Below, one piece after another: positions 45,309 to 53,255 of a stretch of DNA of 64,000 bases. The number at the start of each line of letters is the position of its first letter. Positions within the stretch are counted from its first letter, which is position 1. The position numbers were made by a program, and so were the translations under genes. Origin of the DNA: Solibacillus daqui (GTDB lineage: Bacteria; Bacillota; Bacilli; Bacillales_A; Planococcaceae). The DNA is taken from NCBI RefSeq assembly GCF_028747805.1, contig NZ_CP114887.1:2039501-2103500 (forward strand), given 5' to 3'. Under the pieces are notes generated by a model. It worked only from the letters and a program-made list of their open reading frames with translations. It searched no databases and was not told the DNA's origin.

Positions 45309-46682
45309 TTAATTATTCAAGTGACTTTCAATTCGGGCAAACTCATCTAAATCAATGCTTTCGATATATTTATAAAGTACATCGATATTGACTTGAATTT
45401 GGTCCTTATGTGATAAATAGAAATCCTCGGTTAAATGACGAATAATTAAGGGTACAACTTTGGAATGATTAAAACGATGCATATACTTCTCTAAAAAGTC
45501 GGTATTGACCGCTATATCTGTATTTTGGCCAAGTGCTTCAAAATCTATATATTTTATATGGGCCATTAAAAACTCTTCTGTTAATTGCTCATTATACTGA
45601 CAGACATACGACCAATCGATTTCGTTTTTGTAGCGATTAATCCAGTGTAATTCTGATACAGCCGTAAATAACTTTTGCTGTGTTTTTGACATGATCGCAA
45701 ACTTGTCGTCCATCTCGCTATTCGTTAAGCGCTTATCACCATAACGGTCGTATCTTTGACATTTTAATGACGGGATACCTTTCACTAAATGCTCGCTACC
45801 TGGCCATTTATAATTCCCACGGTCATATTCGAAATATTGTAAGTCCATGACTGGAATTTCATCCACTTCTGGTAAATAGACAATGTCAAATGATCGATAA
45901 AAGACATTACTTTCGATAAAATCGTCTATTTGATCTACAAAATCTGGATGAATATGCTTTTTATTTTTTAATAACTCATCAATTAAATACCGTTTGAAGC
46001 TCGTTGTAAGACGATTTAATACACTTTTATTATGTTGAAGTGCTTCTAAGTTCACTGCTTGTAGATGTTCAATTAAAAACTGCTCCGATAATAATGGATT
46101 CTTATAGCAAATGTACGTAAACGGAATATAGCCTAAATAAGGTAGTAGCTTACTATGGTGCTGCTTGGCGGCTAAATGCAGCCAGCTGTAATATGAATTA
46201 ATAAACGCGCGGTCATACGGCAATATTTCGTAAACCGCTTCATCATTAGATTCTAATGCCCGGATTAAAGATAATGAATCAAAATGAGCCACGTCAAAGT
46301 CATTAGGAAACGGAATGGCCTCAAACGCCTTTTTTATATGGAATTGAACTTTCGGCTTTGTTGAAAGGAAGCTATATGTACCTATTGCGCCGCGCTCTTC
46401 CAGTAAAATATATGCAAGTTCCTGGCGTTCTTCACTTGTTAGTTCGCAACCCTTTGGAAACTTCACTGATGCAAAATATTGGGCTTTTGCTAAATCGTAA
46501 AAGAATTTATAGTCGCCTGCTTTTGTATAGGGCTCTTCAGAATTGTTTTGCTGCCAATAGAGAAGGGCACCGTTTATCGCTTCATAATTCGAAAACGTAA
46601 TATTCGCGATAGAAAAAATATTTTGTGCTAATGCATCATCATACAATACTTTCATAAATTCTATTTTTTTAATTTTAAGCAT
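45309..46682 (-). CDS. Hypothetical 457-aa helical-repeat protein
   Basis: A soluble protein with no signal peptide or enzyme motif. The C-terminal 250 residues contain spaced short repeats of the form L-[ST]-E-[QED]-F-L-x2-H-[LI]-x3-[ND]-[LF]-x-[AE]-L: LSEQFLIEHLQAVNLEALQH, LTEEFLMAHIKYIDFEALGQ and LTEDFYLSHKDQIQVNIDVL. Such repeats suggest a helical scaffold. ATG at 46682 behind GGAGGTGCCTT. Monocistronic, located next to a MITE-like element. Function unknown. Confidence 0.72.
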   Translation of the reverse strand: MLKIKKIEFMKVLYDDALAQNIFSIANITFSNYEAINGALLYWQQNNSEEPYTKAGDYKFFYDLAKAQYFASVKFPKGCELTSEERQELAYILLEERGAIGTYSFLSTKPKVQFHIKKAFEAIPFPNDFDVAHFDSLSLIRALESNDEAVYEILPYDRAFINSYYSWLHLAAKQHHSKLLPYLGYIPFTYICYKNPLLSEQFLIEHLQAVNLEALQHNKSVLNRLTTSFKRYLIDELLKNKKHIHPDFVDQIDDFIESNVFYRSFDIVYLPEVDEIPVMDLQYFEYDRGNYKWPGSEHLVKGIPSLKCQRYDRYGDKRLTNSEMDDKFAIMSKTQQKLFTAVSELHWINRYKNEIDWSYVCQYNEQLTEEFLMAHIKYIDFEALGQNTDIAVNTDFLEKYMHRFNHSKVVPLIIRHLTEDFYLSHKDQIQVNIDVLYKYIESIDLDEFARIESHLNN

Positions 46683-46790
46683 AAGGCACCTCCAGTCTTT
46701 CTATTATAAACGTTCTTTAGATATTTCAAAACGAAAACTAGCTTATTATAAATAAGTTTAATTATTTTTACGGGTGGTATAGTAATTATA

Positions 46791-46994
46791 GTAAAGTTAC
46801 GGTCATATAATATAAATGATTTACGGCTAGTTTAAGTATATTTATTGAGAATTCTATTACCTTCGTTGTATGCGTTATTGAACCATGTAGAAATGTACTG
46901 CAATTTATTTTTGATGTAAATGCTTTATTATAGTTAAACCATGTACGAAACCTTACAATTACACCTAAATAAGAACAACCGACCGTAACTTTAC
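46791..46994. mobile_element. MITE-like element with perfect 14-bp terminal inverted repeats
   Basis: GTAAAGTTACGGTC (46791-46804) and GACCGTAACTTTAC (46981-46994) are perfect inverted repeats bounding 204 bp. No transposase; the interior is AT-rich with an imperfect direct repeat (TTGAACCATGTAGAA near 46879, TTAAACCATGTACGAA near 46934). No clear target-site duplication was seen. Candidate non-autonomous element. Confidence 0.6.
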
Positions 46995-46996
46995 AC

Positions 46997-47027
46997 TTTA
47001 CACTCCTTATCACATAAGGAGTGTTTT
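46997..47027 (+). terminator. Hairpin next to the MITE-like element
   Basis: ACACTCCTTAT / ATAAGGAGTGT with TTTTT. It precedes a -10-like TATAAT (47034-47039) for the downstream gene. Confidence 0.75.
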
Positions 47028-47073
47028 TCCTGCTATAATGAATCATAATCTTTACAACAAATGGAGCGTGCCT

Positions 47074-47448
47074 ATGTGGAAAATACATAACGGAAAACTT
47101 ATTCAAACAGCCGATGAATCGCGCATGCGATATAAAACCCGTATTAGCGCAGGTCTGGTCGAACAGCTCAAACAAATGGCTGAACTACATGACACCCACA
47201 TTAGCTATCTGCTCGAAAATGGGTATAGTAATTTACTAGAAACAGGCGGTATTAACTTCAACAAAAAAAATCGTCCTAAAGATCGCATAGAATTTCGTAC
47301 AACATGCGATAAGGAGCTTTTACAATGCCTAAAAGACTTTGCACATGCAAAGGACTTAAATTTAAACGATTGCATTGAGGCGAGCATCGCACATATTAAT
47401 GTCAATGATGTCAAGCATGCCAATTGGCGGTATCGTATTGAAAGTTAG
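47074..47448 (+). CDS. Protein with two ribbon-helix-helix-like halves
   Basis: A 124-aa protein. Two segments follow the RHH pattern (a short strand then two helices): KTRISAGLVEQLKQMAELHDTHISYLLENGYSNLL (about 22-56) and EFRTTCDKELLQCLKDFAHAKDLNLNDCIEASIAHI (about 73-108). A single chain may thus form a DNA-binding RHH pseudo-dimer (inference). ATG at 47074 behind TGGAGCGTGCCT; earlier in-frame starts at 47038 lack a ribosome site. Target unknown. Confidence 0.62.
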   Translation: MWKIHNGKLIQTADESRMRYKTRISAGLVEQLKQMAELHDTHISYLLENGYSNLLETGGINFNKKNRPKDRIEFRTTCDKELLQCLKDFAHAKDLNLNDCIEASIAHINVNDVKHANWRYRIES

Positions 47449-47455
47449 TGAATAA

Positions 47456-47496
47456 GTGTTCCACTGTCCATAAAGATTGTGGAACGCTTTTATTTT
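47456..47496 (+). terminator. Terminator of the RHH-like gene
   Basis: GTTCCACTGTCC...GATTGTGGAAC stem followed by a T-rich tail. Confidence 0.75.
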
Positions 47497-47626
47497 AGGA
47501 ATCAAGTAATAAAATTATAGTCTTCAATAATTGTAATTGAAGGAGAAACATTGAGTTCTGAGCATCTTATCAAAATATGTGAACCAAAATCATATTGATT
47601 GTAAAAAATGCGAGTAGAGGGGACGT

Positions 47627-48088
47627 ATGAAAATGTTACATTTAAAACCGATTACAAAGGATAATTGGATTACTGCGATTAAACTAAAAGTAGCCGCGGA
47701 TCAAAATCACTTTGTAGCTACAAATGCCGTATCATTAGCGCAATTAAATTTTCTTGAAAACTTTTATGCACACGGTATTTATGAGGATGAAACAATGGTA
47801 GGCTTCACGTTATTTGGTATTGATGAGGAAGACCATGAATTTTGGATTTATCGTTTGATGATTGATGAAAACTATCAGGGCAAAGGATATGGAAAAGAAG
47901 CCGTTTACCTTATTATCAAAGCCATTCATACAATGAAAACGCCACAGCATCAGTTGATAAATATCTCATATGAACCAGAAAATATCGTAGCGCAGCAAGT
48001 CTACAAAAAAGCTGGATTTACCGAGATAGAAGGATTGTTTATTGGTGGTGAGCAAGTTGCGCGGTATGATTTTGTGAAAGAGGCGTAA
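47627..48088 (+). CDS. GNAT-family N-acetyltransferase (spermidine/amino-acid type)
   Basis: A 153-aa acetyl-CoA-dependent acetyltransferase. Motif A is in RLMIDENYQGKGYGKEAVYLII (about 81-102), preceded by GFTLFGIDEEDHEFWIYRLM, and motif B is in NISYEPENIVAQQVYKKAGFTEIE. The layout is that of the diamine acetyltransferase/BltD branch, but the substrate cannot be told. ATG at 47627 behind GAGGGGACGT (a second in-frame ATG is two codons later). Confidence 0.9.
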   Translation: MKMLHLKPITKDNWITAIKLKVAADQNHFVATNAVSLAQLNFLENFYAHGIYEDETMVGFTLFGIDEEDHEFWIYRLMIDENYQGKGYGKEAVYLIIKAIHTMKTPQHQLINISYEPENIVAQQVYKKAGFTEIEGLFIGGEQVARYDFVKEA

Positions 48089-48148
48089 AGTATTCTAAGG
48101 AATAATTATCAATTATTCCTTTACATCCGAATAAAGGAGGTACTTACA

Positions 48149-48328
48149 ATAAAACACACTTTAATATTGTATATGACTATTTGTCTAATGTTTTTTATAA
48201 TATTAACTAATATTACTCTTCTAAATGGGGAATGGAATGGTATCACGATGTTTTTATGTATGACGTTATTTGTTTTTTCAAGTGTAATTTTTGGTTTTAG
48301 TAGGAAAGAAGAAAAAATGGCAAAATAA
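48149..48328 (+). CDS. Small two-TM membrane protein with a non-standard start
   Basis: The frame gives 59 residues: KHTLILYMTICLMFFIILTN as TM1, a short loop with LLNGEWNGI, MFLCMTLFVFSSVIFGF as TM2, then a basic SRKEEKMAK tail. An ideal ribosome site AAAGGAGG lies 8 bp before an ATA codon at 48149; the first TTG is at 48167 and first ATG at 48173. Either ATA is used, or ATG was recently mutated. Function unknown. Confidence 0.45.
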   Translation: MKHTLILYMTICLMFFIILTNITLLNGEWNGITMFLCMTLFVFSSVIFGFSRKEEKMAK

Positions 48329-48446
48329 TGACAATAACATTTGAATTAAAAAACAGCAATATCCTATTACAGAACCAAATAATTAAATTACTTTGTTGAA
48401 AAAAGCATAAATGACCCTTCATGTTGAATATAATATAAGCAATTCA

Positions 48447-48475
48447 TTGACTTTTACCATTTAAAAGCATACAAT
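48447..48475 (+). promoter_or_regulatory. Promoter of the putative antisense RNA
   Basis: TTGACT (48447-48452), 17-bp spacer, TACAAT (48470-48475); predicted transcription start near 48482. Confidence 0.75.
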
Positions 48476-48481
48476 GAAGGC

Positions 48482-48549
48482 AGAAAGATTCTTGTCGTGA
48501 AGAATCGTATGCAGTGCAACGTCTGGTTTGGTCACCAGACGTTTTTTAT
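48482..48549 (+). ncRNA. Putative antisense small RNA with trans complementarity to the 46-aa protein mRNA
   Basis: About 68 nt from the promoter to a terminator ACGTCTGGT-TTGGTC-ACCAGACGT with T6. A 5' hairpin GATTCTT/AAGAATC is present. TTCTTGTCGTGA (48489-48500) is identical to plus-strand 48727-48738, and ATGCAGTGCA (48509-48518) to 48749-48758. Because the small protein is on the minus strand there, the RNA is complementary to codons 5-8 and to the start-codon/ribosome-site spacer of its mRNA. No useful ORF in the RNA. Confidence 0.65.
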
Positions 48550-48565
48550 ATGGCTGAAAACAAAA

Positions 48566-48606
48566 AGAGGCGTTGATTCTAATGGGAATCAACGTCTCTT
48601 TTTGTG
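48566..48606. terminator. Bidirectional terminator between the RNA and the small-protein gene
   Basis: AAAGAGGCGTTGATTC / GAATCAACGTCTCTTT, with A/T runs on both sides. It ends the minus-strand mRNA. Confidence 0.88.
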
Positions 48607-48609
48607 TTT

Positions 48610-48750
48610 TTACAACATCATACGAAAGAAACGATACAATGTATCAAATAAACGGAAAAGATCCGTTGCGTATCGAAAGATGGTCAGTCCTTCTTCACGC
48701 TTTTTCTCTCGCTCAGCCTTTACTCTTTCTTGTCGTGATAACTTCGGCAT
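48610..48750 (-). CDS. 46-aa basic amphipathic small protein, possible type I toxin
   Basis: Encodes MPKLSRQERVKAEREKKREE, then GLTIFRYATDLFRLFDTLYR and FFRMML: a highly charged N-terminal helix and an aromatic/Arg amphipathic C-terminus. The ribosome site GGAGG is in the stem CTCCTTT-TTCG-AAAGGAG (48760-48777). The start region is complementary to the RNA at 48482-48549. Terminator right after the stop. The amphipathic rather than fully hydrophobic C-terminus differs from classical type I toxins. Identity and toxicity are inference. Confidence 0.65.
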   Translation of the reverse strand: MPKLSRQERVKAEREKKREEGLTIFRYATDLFRLFDTLYRFFRMML

Positions 48751-48759
48751 GCAGTGCAC

Positions 48760-48805
48760 CTCCTTTCGAAAAAGGAGTCAGCTGTGATGCTGCCTCAATA
48801 TTGTA
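48760..48805 (-). promoter_or_regulatory. -10 box and Shine-Dalgarno-sequestering hairpin of the 46-aa gene
   Basis: TACAAT on the minus strand at 48800-48805 gives a leader of about 43 nt. CTCCTTT-TTCG-AAAGGAG (48760-48777) hides the ribosome site in a 7-bp stem with a UUCG loop. Confidence 0.6.
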
Positions 48806-49144
48806 GCATGAAAATTACTATTTTTATGGCAAGATTCAAAATAAAGTCATATAAAAATCAAAAGTTTAAGAATGTAGGTTTTATTGAATACTCATCATTA
48901 AAGCTAAATAGAAAGAAATCACGCATAGTACATTCATTTCTATACAAATTAAAATTCTTAATTCATAGAGTAAGCAATATCACAGTTAAAACAACAACTG
49001 TAATATATTTGCATATAGCTTCTTTATTTCCAATATTTTATACTTATAACAACATCGTGTCAGAAAAGGGCTAAATAAAAAACTAATCAAGACAATATTA
49101 TAGCTACAAGACCTAAACCCTTAAACGATTCAAGGAGTGAGAAG
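48806..49144. other. Intergenic stretch
   Basis: AT-rich region before the ABC exporter operon. A plus-strand ORF (48754-49074) is open but starts over the small gene's ribosome site and has no ribosome site of its own, so it was not accepted. A GGAGTGAGAAG ribosome site precedes the next gene. Confidence 0.4.
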
Positions 49145-50071
49145 ATGACGGTTATTTCATTGCAACATGTCACAAAGGATTATGGACATGGACGGGGTAT
49201 TTTTGATGTTTCATTTAATGTTGAACAAGGCACAGTATATGGATTTCTAGGACCAAATGGGGCTGGAAAAACAACAGCCATTCGTCACATTATGGGATTT
49301 TCAAAACCAGAGCAGGGGATCGTAACAGTAAATGGTCTAGATTGTTGGACAAATGCTAAAACTATTCAAGAAAACCTTGGCTATTTACCTGGCGAAGTAG
49401 CATTGCCTGAAAATTTAACAGGGAAGCAATTCATTCAAATGATGATGGATTTACGAAAAGTTAAAGATGATACACATTGTAAAAAACTAATGGAATTCTT
49501 TGACCTTGATGCTTCAGGGAAGGTAAAACGTATGTCACTTGGTATGAAGAGAAAATTAGCAATTGTGACGGCATTCATGCATGATCCGGATGTACTCGTC
49601 CTAGATGAGCCTACAAGCGGTTTAGATCCGATTATGCAGCAACGTTTTATCGACTTTGTAAAATTAGAGAAAAAGCGCGGCAAAACAATATTACTTTCAA
49701 GCCATATTTTCACTGAAATTGATGCTACTTGTGATGAAATTTCGATTATTAAAGATGGTTACTTGATTTCTTCATTTAACAAACAAGAACTATTAAAAAT
49801 GACAGAAAAGGTCTTTAATTTGACAGTTCAAAACGCAATGCATTATACACAGCTTGTGCAAATGATTGAATCGAATGGCTTTAATCTACTCTTTAAAAAT
49901 GAACAAACAAATGAACTTCAAATCGGCTGTTATCCAAATGATTTATCAAAGCTCATTAAAATACTTGTTGATTTTCCTATTTCAAGTTTCAACGAAGTGC
50001 CGTTTAGTTTAGAAAAGCATTTCATGGAATTTTATGATCGACGGGAAGGGGGGGAAATCCAGTGGCAATAA
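49145..50071 (+). CDS. ABC exporter ATP-binding protein, first paralogue
   Basis: A 308-aa ATPase with Walker A GPNGAGKTT (residues about 37-45), signature MSLGMKRK and Walker B VLVLDEPTSGLDP, and the switch His in LLSSHIF. The signature LSxGQ is replaced by LGMK. The C-terminal extension (about 210-308) is like BcrA/YfiL-type drug or antibiotic exporters. GGAGTGAGAAG before the ATG. First of a three-gene operon with a second ATPase and a permease. Confidence 0.92.
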   Translation: MTVISLQHVTKDYGHGRGIFDVSFNVEQGTVYGFLGPNGAGKTTAIRHIMGFSKPEQGIVTVNGLDCWTNAKTIQENLGYLPGEVALPENLTGKQFIQMMMDLRKVKDDTHCKKLMEFFDLDASGKVKRMSLGMKRKLAIVTAFMHDPDVLVLDEPTSGLDPIMQQRFIDFVKLEKKRGKTILLSSHIFTEIDATCDEISIIKDGYLISSFNKQELLKMTEKVFNLTVQNAMHYTQLVQMIESNGFNLLFKNEQTNELQIGCYPNDLSKLIKILVDFPISSFNEVPFSLEKHFMEFYDRREGGEIQWQ

Positions 50072-50958
50072 TCGAATTACAAAATGTTACGAAAGATTAC
50101 GGAGATCGTCGAGGTATTTTTAATATCGATCTTTTAATAGAATCGGGTGAAGCATTTGGATTTGTCGGTACAAACGGAGCAGGCAAAACGACGACAATTC
50201 GCCATCTAATGGGGTTTTTAAAACCACATAAAGGAACAGTGAAAATTAAAAACCTTGATGCGTGGCATGATGCGGCGGAAATCAAACAGTGGATTGGCTA
50301 CATTCCAGGTGAAATTGCCTTTCCTGATGTAAAAACTGGTTGGGATTTCATCCATCAGCAAGCAGATCTGTTACAGCTAACGGATTTAAGCTTTGCAAAT
50401 GAGTTAATTGAGCGACTTCAACTCGACCCTTCAGCAAATATTAAACGGATGTCAAAGGGAATGAAGCAAAAAACCGCCATTGTTGTCGCATTGATGGCAA
50501 ACGCTCCAATTCTTATTTTAGATGAACCTACAACAGGACTTGATCCATTGATGCGTGCGGAATTTATACAAATTATTAAAGACGAAAAAGCAAAAGGCAA
50601 AACAATTTTTATGTCTAGCCATATGTTCGAAGAAATCGAGGAAACTTGTGATAAGGTGGCGATGATTAAAGAAGGGAAGATCATTACAATCAAATCGATT
50701 TCAACGATTATGTCAAATGATAATCAACAATTTATCATCGAGTTTAGTAATGAACAAGAATGTACGCGCTTTATGCAAGAAAAGATTGATTCTGTAGCTA
50801 TTAGTAACACAACTGCTTCTGTGAATATTGAAAACAATACATTAAATAAATTTATAGCTATTTTATCAGCATATCAATTCGATAATTTAACAGAACAAAA
50901 ACATACACTTCAAGAGCAGTTCTATCATATATATTCAGGAGGCCCATCCCATGATTAA
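50062..50958 (+). CDS. ABC exporter ATP-binding protein, second paralogue
   Basis: A 298-aa ATPase, about 45% similar by eye to the upstream one (same YGDRRGIF-like opening, GTNGAGKTT Walker A, MSKGMKQK signature, LILDEPTTGLDP Walker B, MSSHMFEE). GTG start overlaps the first gene by 10 bp, behind GGAAGGGGGGGAAATCCA. The pair suggests a heterodimeric ATPase on a single ABC-2 permease. The last residues overlap the permease gene. Confidence 0.92.
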   Translation: MAIIELQNVTKDYGDRRGIFNIDLLIESGEAFGFVGTNGAGKTTTIRHLMGFLKPHKGTVKIKNLDAWHDAAEIKQWIGYIPGEIAFPDVKTGWDFIHQQADLLQLTDLSFANELIERLQLDPSANIKRMSKGMKQKTAIVVALMANAPILILDEPTTGLDPLMRAEFIQIIKDEKAKGKTIFMSSHMFEEIEETCDKVAMIKEGKIITIKSISTIMSNDNQQFIIEFSNEQECTRFMQEKIDSVAISNTTASVNIENNTLNKFIAILSAYQFDNLTEQKHTLQEQFYHIYSGGPSHD

Positions 50959-51736
50959 TGGTACGATATTTAAACAAACCTTACGCGCAAATGTAAAGCT
51001 TTGGCTTATTTTTACTTTAGTTTTAATTTTACTACAAGTAATTATGGTTGCTGTATTTGATGATAGTACATTAACAGATATTAGTCATTTAGTAGAGGGT
51101 ACACCACTTGCAGGAATGCTCGGACAAACGACATTACTAAGTATGCTTGCTTCAACATTCTATTCTATTCATGGTGTCATATTTCCAATTATTTTCATCA
51201 TTATGACAGCAAATAGTTTAATAGCCACACAAGTGGATCGTGGTTCTATGGCATACTTATTATCAACACCAACGAAACGTTCTACAATTATCGTTACGCA
51301 AGCCTTTTACTTAATAGTAGCTTTAGTTGTGATGTTCTTTATTGAAACAGTGGCTGGTTTTATCGCCATTCAGGTGTTTCAATCTGAGACGGACATCGTG
51401 ATAGCTGATTTTATCATGCTGAATGTTGGTTTATTTTTATTAATGTTTGCTATTAGTAGTATTTCGTTCTTTTTCTCAAGCTACTGCAACTTAACGAAAA
51501 ACTCCCTTGCTTTTGGTGCTGGTATTCCGATTGCTTTCTTTTTATTTCAGCTACTAAGCTCCGTTGACGATAGTCTTGACGTACTGAGCTACTTCACAAT
51601 AAATGCATTGTTTGATACGACGGCAATTCTAGAAGGGGAAAACTATTGGTGGAAGCTAGGTCTTCTTTTAGGTATTGGCATCGTTCTCTATATAGCTAGT
51701 TTAGAAGTATTTAAACGAAAAGACCTTCCACTTTAA
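50951..51736 (+). CDS. ABC-2 type exporter permease
   Basis: A 261-aa membrane protein with six TM segments (IFTLVLILLQVIMVAVF; VIFPIIFIIMTANSLI; AFYLIVALVVMFFIETVAGFIAIQVF; ADFIMLNVGLFLLMFAIS; ...). TQVDRGSMAYLLSTPTKRS matches the ABC-2 family. ATG overlaps the end of the second ATPase gene (ATGATTAA). Substrate unknown; such systems often export antibiotics or peptides, but no biosynthetic gene is adjacent. Confidence 0.88.
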   Translation: MINGTIFKQTLRANVKLWLIFTLVLILLQVIMVAVFDDSTLTDISHLVEGTPLAGMLGQTTLLSMLASTFYSIHGVIFPIIFIIMTANSLIATQVDRGSMAYLLSTPTKRSTIIVTQAFYLIVALVVMFFIETVAGFIAIQVFQSETDIVIADFIMLNVGLFLLMFAISSISFFFSSYCNLTKNSLAFGAGIPIAFFLFQLLSSVDDSLDVLSYFTINALFDTTAILEGENYWWKLGLLLGIGIVLYIASLEVFKRKDLPL

Positions 51737-51746
51737 TCTATATAAA

Positions 51747-51789
51747 AACGAGCATGCAAATTATTAGACTTGTATGCTCGTTTTTTTCT
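51747..51789 (+). terminator. Terminator of the ABC exporter operon
   Basis: AAAACGAGCATGCAA...TTGTATGCTCGTTTTT stem. Confidence 0.9.
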
Positions 51790-51869
51790 GTTAAGCACTA
51801 CGAGAAGATGGGGAAGAGATGTATACGCTATCAGAGGATATAGCGCGTTATATTAAAAGAGTTGTAATT

Positions 51870-51930
51870 GATTATTGTTGTGTAGAATTGAATACAGTGC
51901 AACGTTTGGTATAGGCACCAGTCGTTTTTA
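51870..51930 (+). ncRNA. Second, diverged copy of the small RNA
   Basis: Aligns without gaps to 48487-48549 for the first 40 bases (GATT-TTGT-GTG-AGAAT-ATN-CAGTGCAACGT pattern, about six changes), then keeps a weaker terminator stem and the downstream GGCT-AAAAC-AAAG flank. The -10/-35 are weaker, so it may be silent or decayed. No matching small protein gene lies nearby. Confidence 0.5.
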
Positions 51931-52061
51931 TTTGGCTTAAAACTAAAGAATCATTGATTTCATTGGTCCCTTGCATAAAACCCTTGATATATATAGAACT
52001 AACTTCCAATCTCGTGTTATAATAAGGTCTATTAATTGGTAAATAAATTGCGAGGTGAAAT

Positions 52062-53255
52062 ATGAAGAAAACGTCTTTGTTACAAGAAGAAAAGCATTCA
52101 ACAGTACTGTTTTTATGGCTATTTTATGTTGTATTTTTTGTATATGAAATATTGTATAATAACCTTTTCCCAGCATTTCCATGGAGCGATGCTAATGCAA
52201 AGAGTACAGTATGGTACGATTTTATGTTTGTTAAATATGGAGTCATCATTGCGCTAATCCCTTTATCTATTTATTTGATTAAAAAGGAGAAAACAGAATC
52301 TGTAAAATACATATTATTTTTCGGTTATTTTTTAACTAATGTAATTTCAGATATATTGTATTATAAAGACAGTACGCTTACTTACACTAGCGGAAACATG
52401 GTAGAACTTGTAGTTGTACTTTTCGCTCCAATCTTTGTAAACAAGAAATTTACATATTTTATAACAGTTGGTTTATTACTAAAATATATTTTGGTTGGTA
52501 TATTTATACAGGATCCATTGATTTTGTTTCCAATTAGTATATTGTTAGTTCTGTCATTTATTTCCTTTGTACTACTTCATCGTTTTTTAAATTATATAAA
52601 AGCGTTGAAGTACTCATATGATGAACAATTGGAAGGTATTGTTAAAGGAGTCATTGCTATACTAGAGTTGAAGGATCCCTATACTCGGGGACATAGTGAA
52701 CGGGTTGCTGCATATGCAATGAACATGGCAGAAGCTACAGGAAAATTTAAACCCTCTGAATTAAATTATTTTTATTATGCCTGTCTATTACATGATATTG
52801 GAAAAGTTAATATACCGGATTCCATTTTGACAAAGTCTGGTAGACTGACAGATGAAGAATTTGATATAATTAAGACGCACCCTGTAGTTGGAGCCGAAGC
52901 CATTCGAGATGTCGATGGAATTGCCGATAATATTGAAGTGATTTACCATCATCATGAAAGATGGGACGGGAAAGGGTATCCAGATAGACTAGCTGGGGAA
53001 GATATTCCTTTTTTAGCCAGAATTACGGCAGTTGCCGATGCTTTTGATGCGATGACTTCATCCAGGTCCTATCGTCCAGCACTTCAATTTGAAGAAGCAT
53101 ATAAACGAATTCTCGATGGACAAGGGAGTCAGTTCGATCCACAACTGATCGAGTTATTTAAACAAATTTACCCTCAATGGATGCAAATTTCTAAAACATA
53201 TCGGAAGGGTATGTACATGAGAGGAGGAGAAAAACGTGAAAATTCGCAAACTTAA
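52062..53255 (+). CDS. Membrane HD-GYP domain protein
   Basis: A 397-aa protein: about six TM segments (residues 14-175) and a cytoplasmic HD-GYP domain (about 185-365) with HSERVAAYAM, LHDIGKVNIPD, KTHPVVGAE, HHHERWDGKGYP and VADAFDAMTS. HD-GYP enzymes break down c-di-GMP (or 3',3'-cGAMP); all metal-binding residues are intact. The N-terminal region is a 5TMR/MASE-like sensor. The last 20 bp overlap the CWWCW micro-peptide gene, suggesting coupled translation. AAATTGCGAGGTGAAAT precedes the ATG. Confidence 0.9.
   Translation: MKKTSLLQEEKHSTVLFLWLFYVVFFVYEILYNNLFPAFPWSDANAKSTVWYDFMFVKYGVIIALIPLSIYLIKKEKTESVKYILFFGYFLTNVISDILYYKDSTLTYTSGNMVELVVVLFAPIFVNKKFTYFITVGLLLKYILVGIFIQDPLILFPISILLVLSFISFVLLHRFLNYIKALKYSYDEQLEGIVKGVIAILELKDPYTRGHSERVAAYAMNMAEATGKFKPSELNYFYYACLLHDIGKVNIPDSILTKSGRLTDEEFDIIKTHPVVGAEAIRDVDGIADNIEVIYHHHERWDGKGYPDRLAGEDIPFLARITAVADAFDAMTSSRSYRPALQFEEAYKRILDGQGSQFDPQLIELFKQIYPQWMQISKTYRKGMYMRGGEKRENSQT

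Noticed and set aside
46786..47175. 129-codon minus-strand ORF across the MITE-like element
   Set aside because: Covers the inverted repeats, a terminator and the start of another gene; product has no domain pattern.
48754..49074. 106-codon plus-strand ORF opposite the ribosome site of the 46-aa gene
   Set aside because: No ribosome site; low-complexity Lys/Phe/Ile-rich product typical of AT-rich non-coding DNA; its start covers the regulatory hairpin of the small gene.
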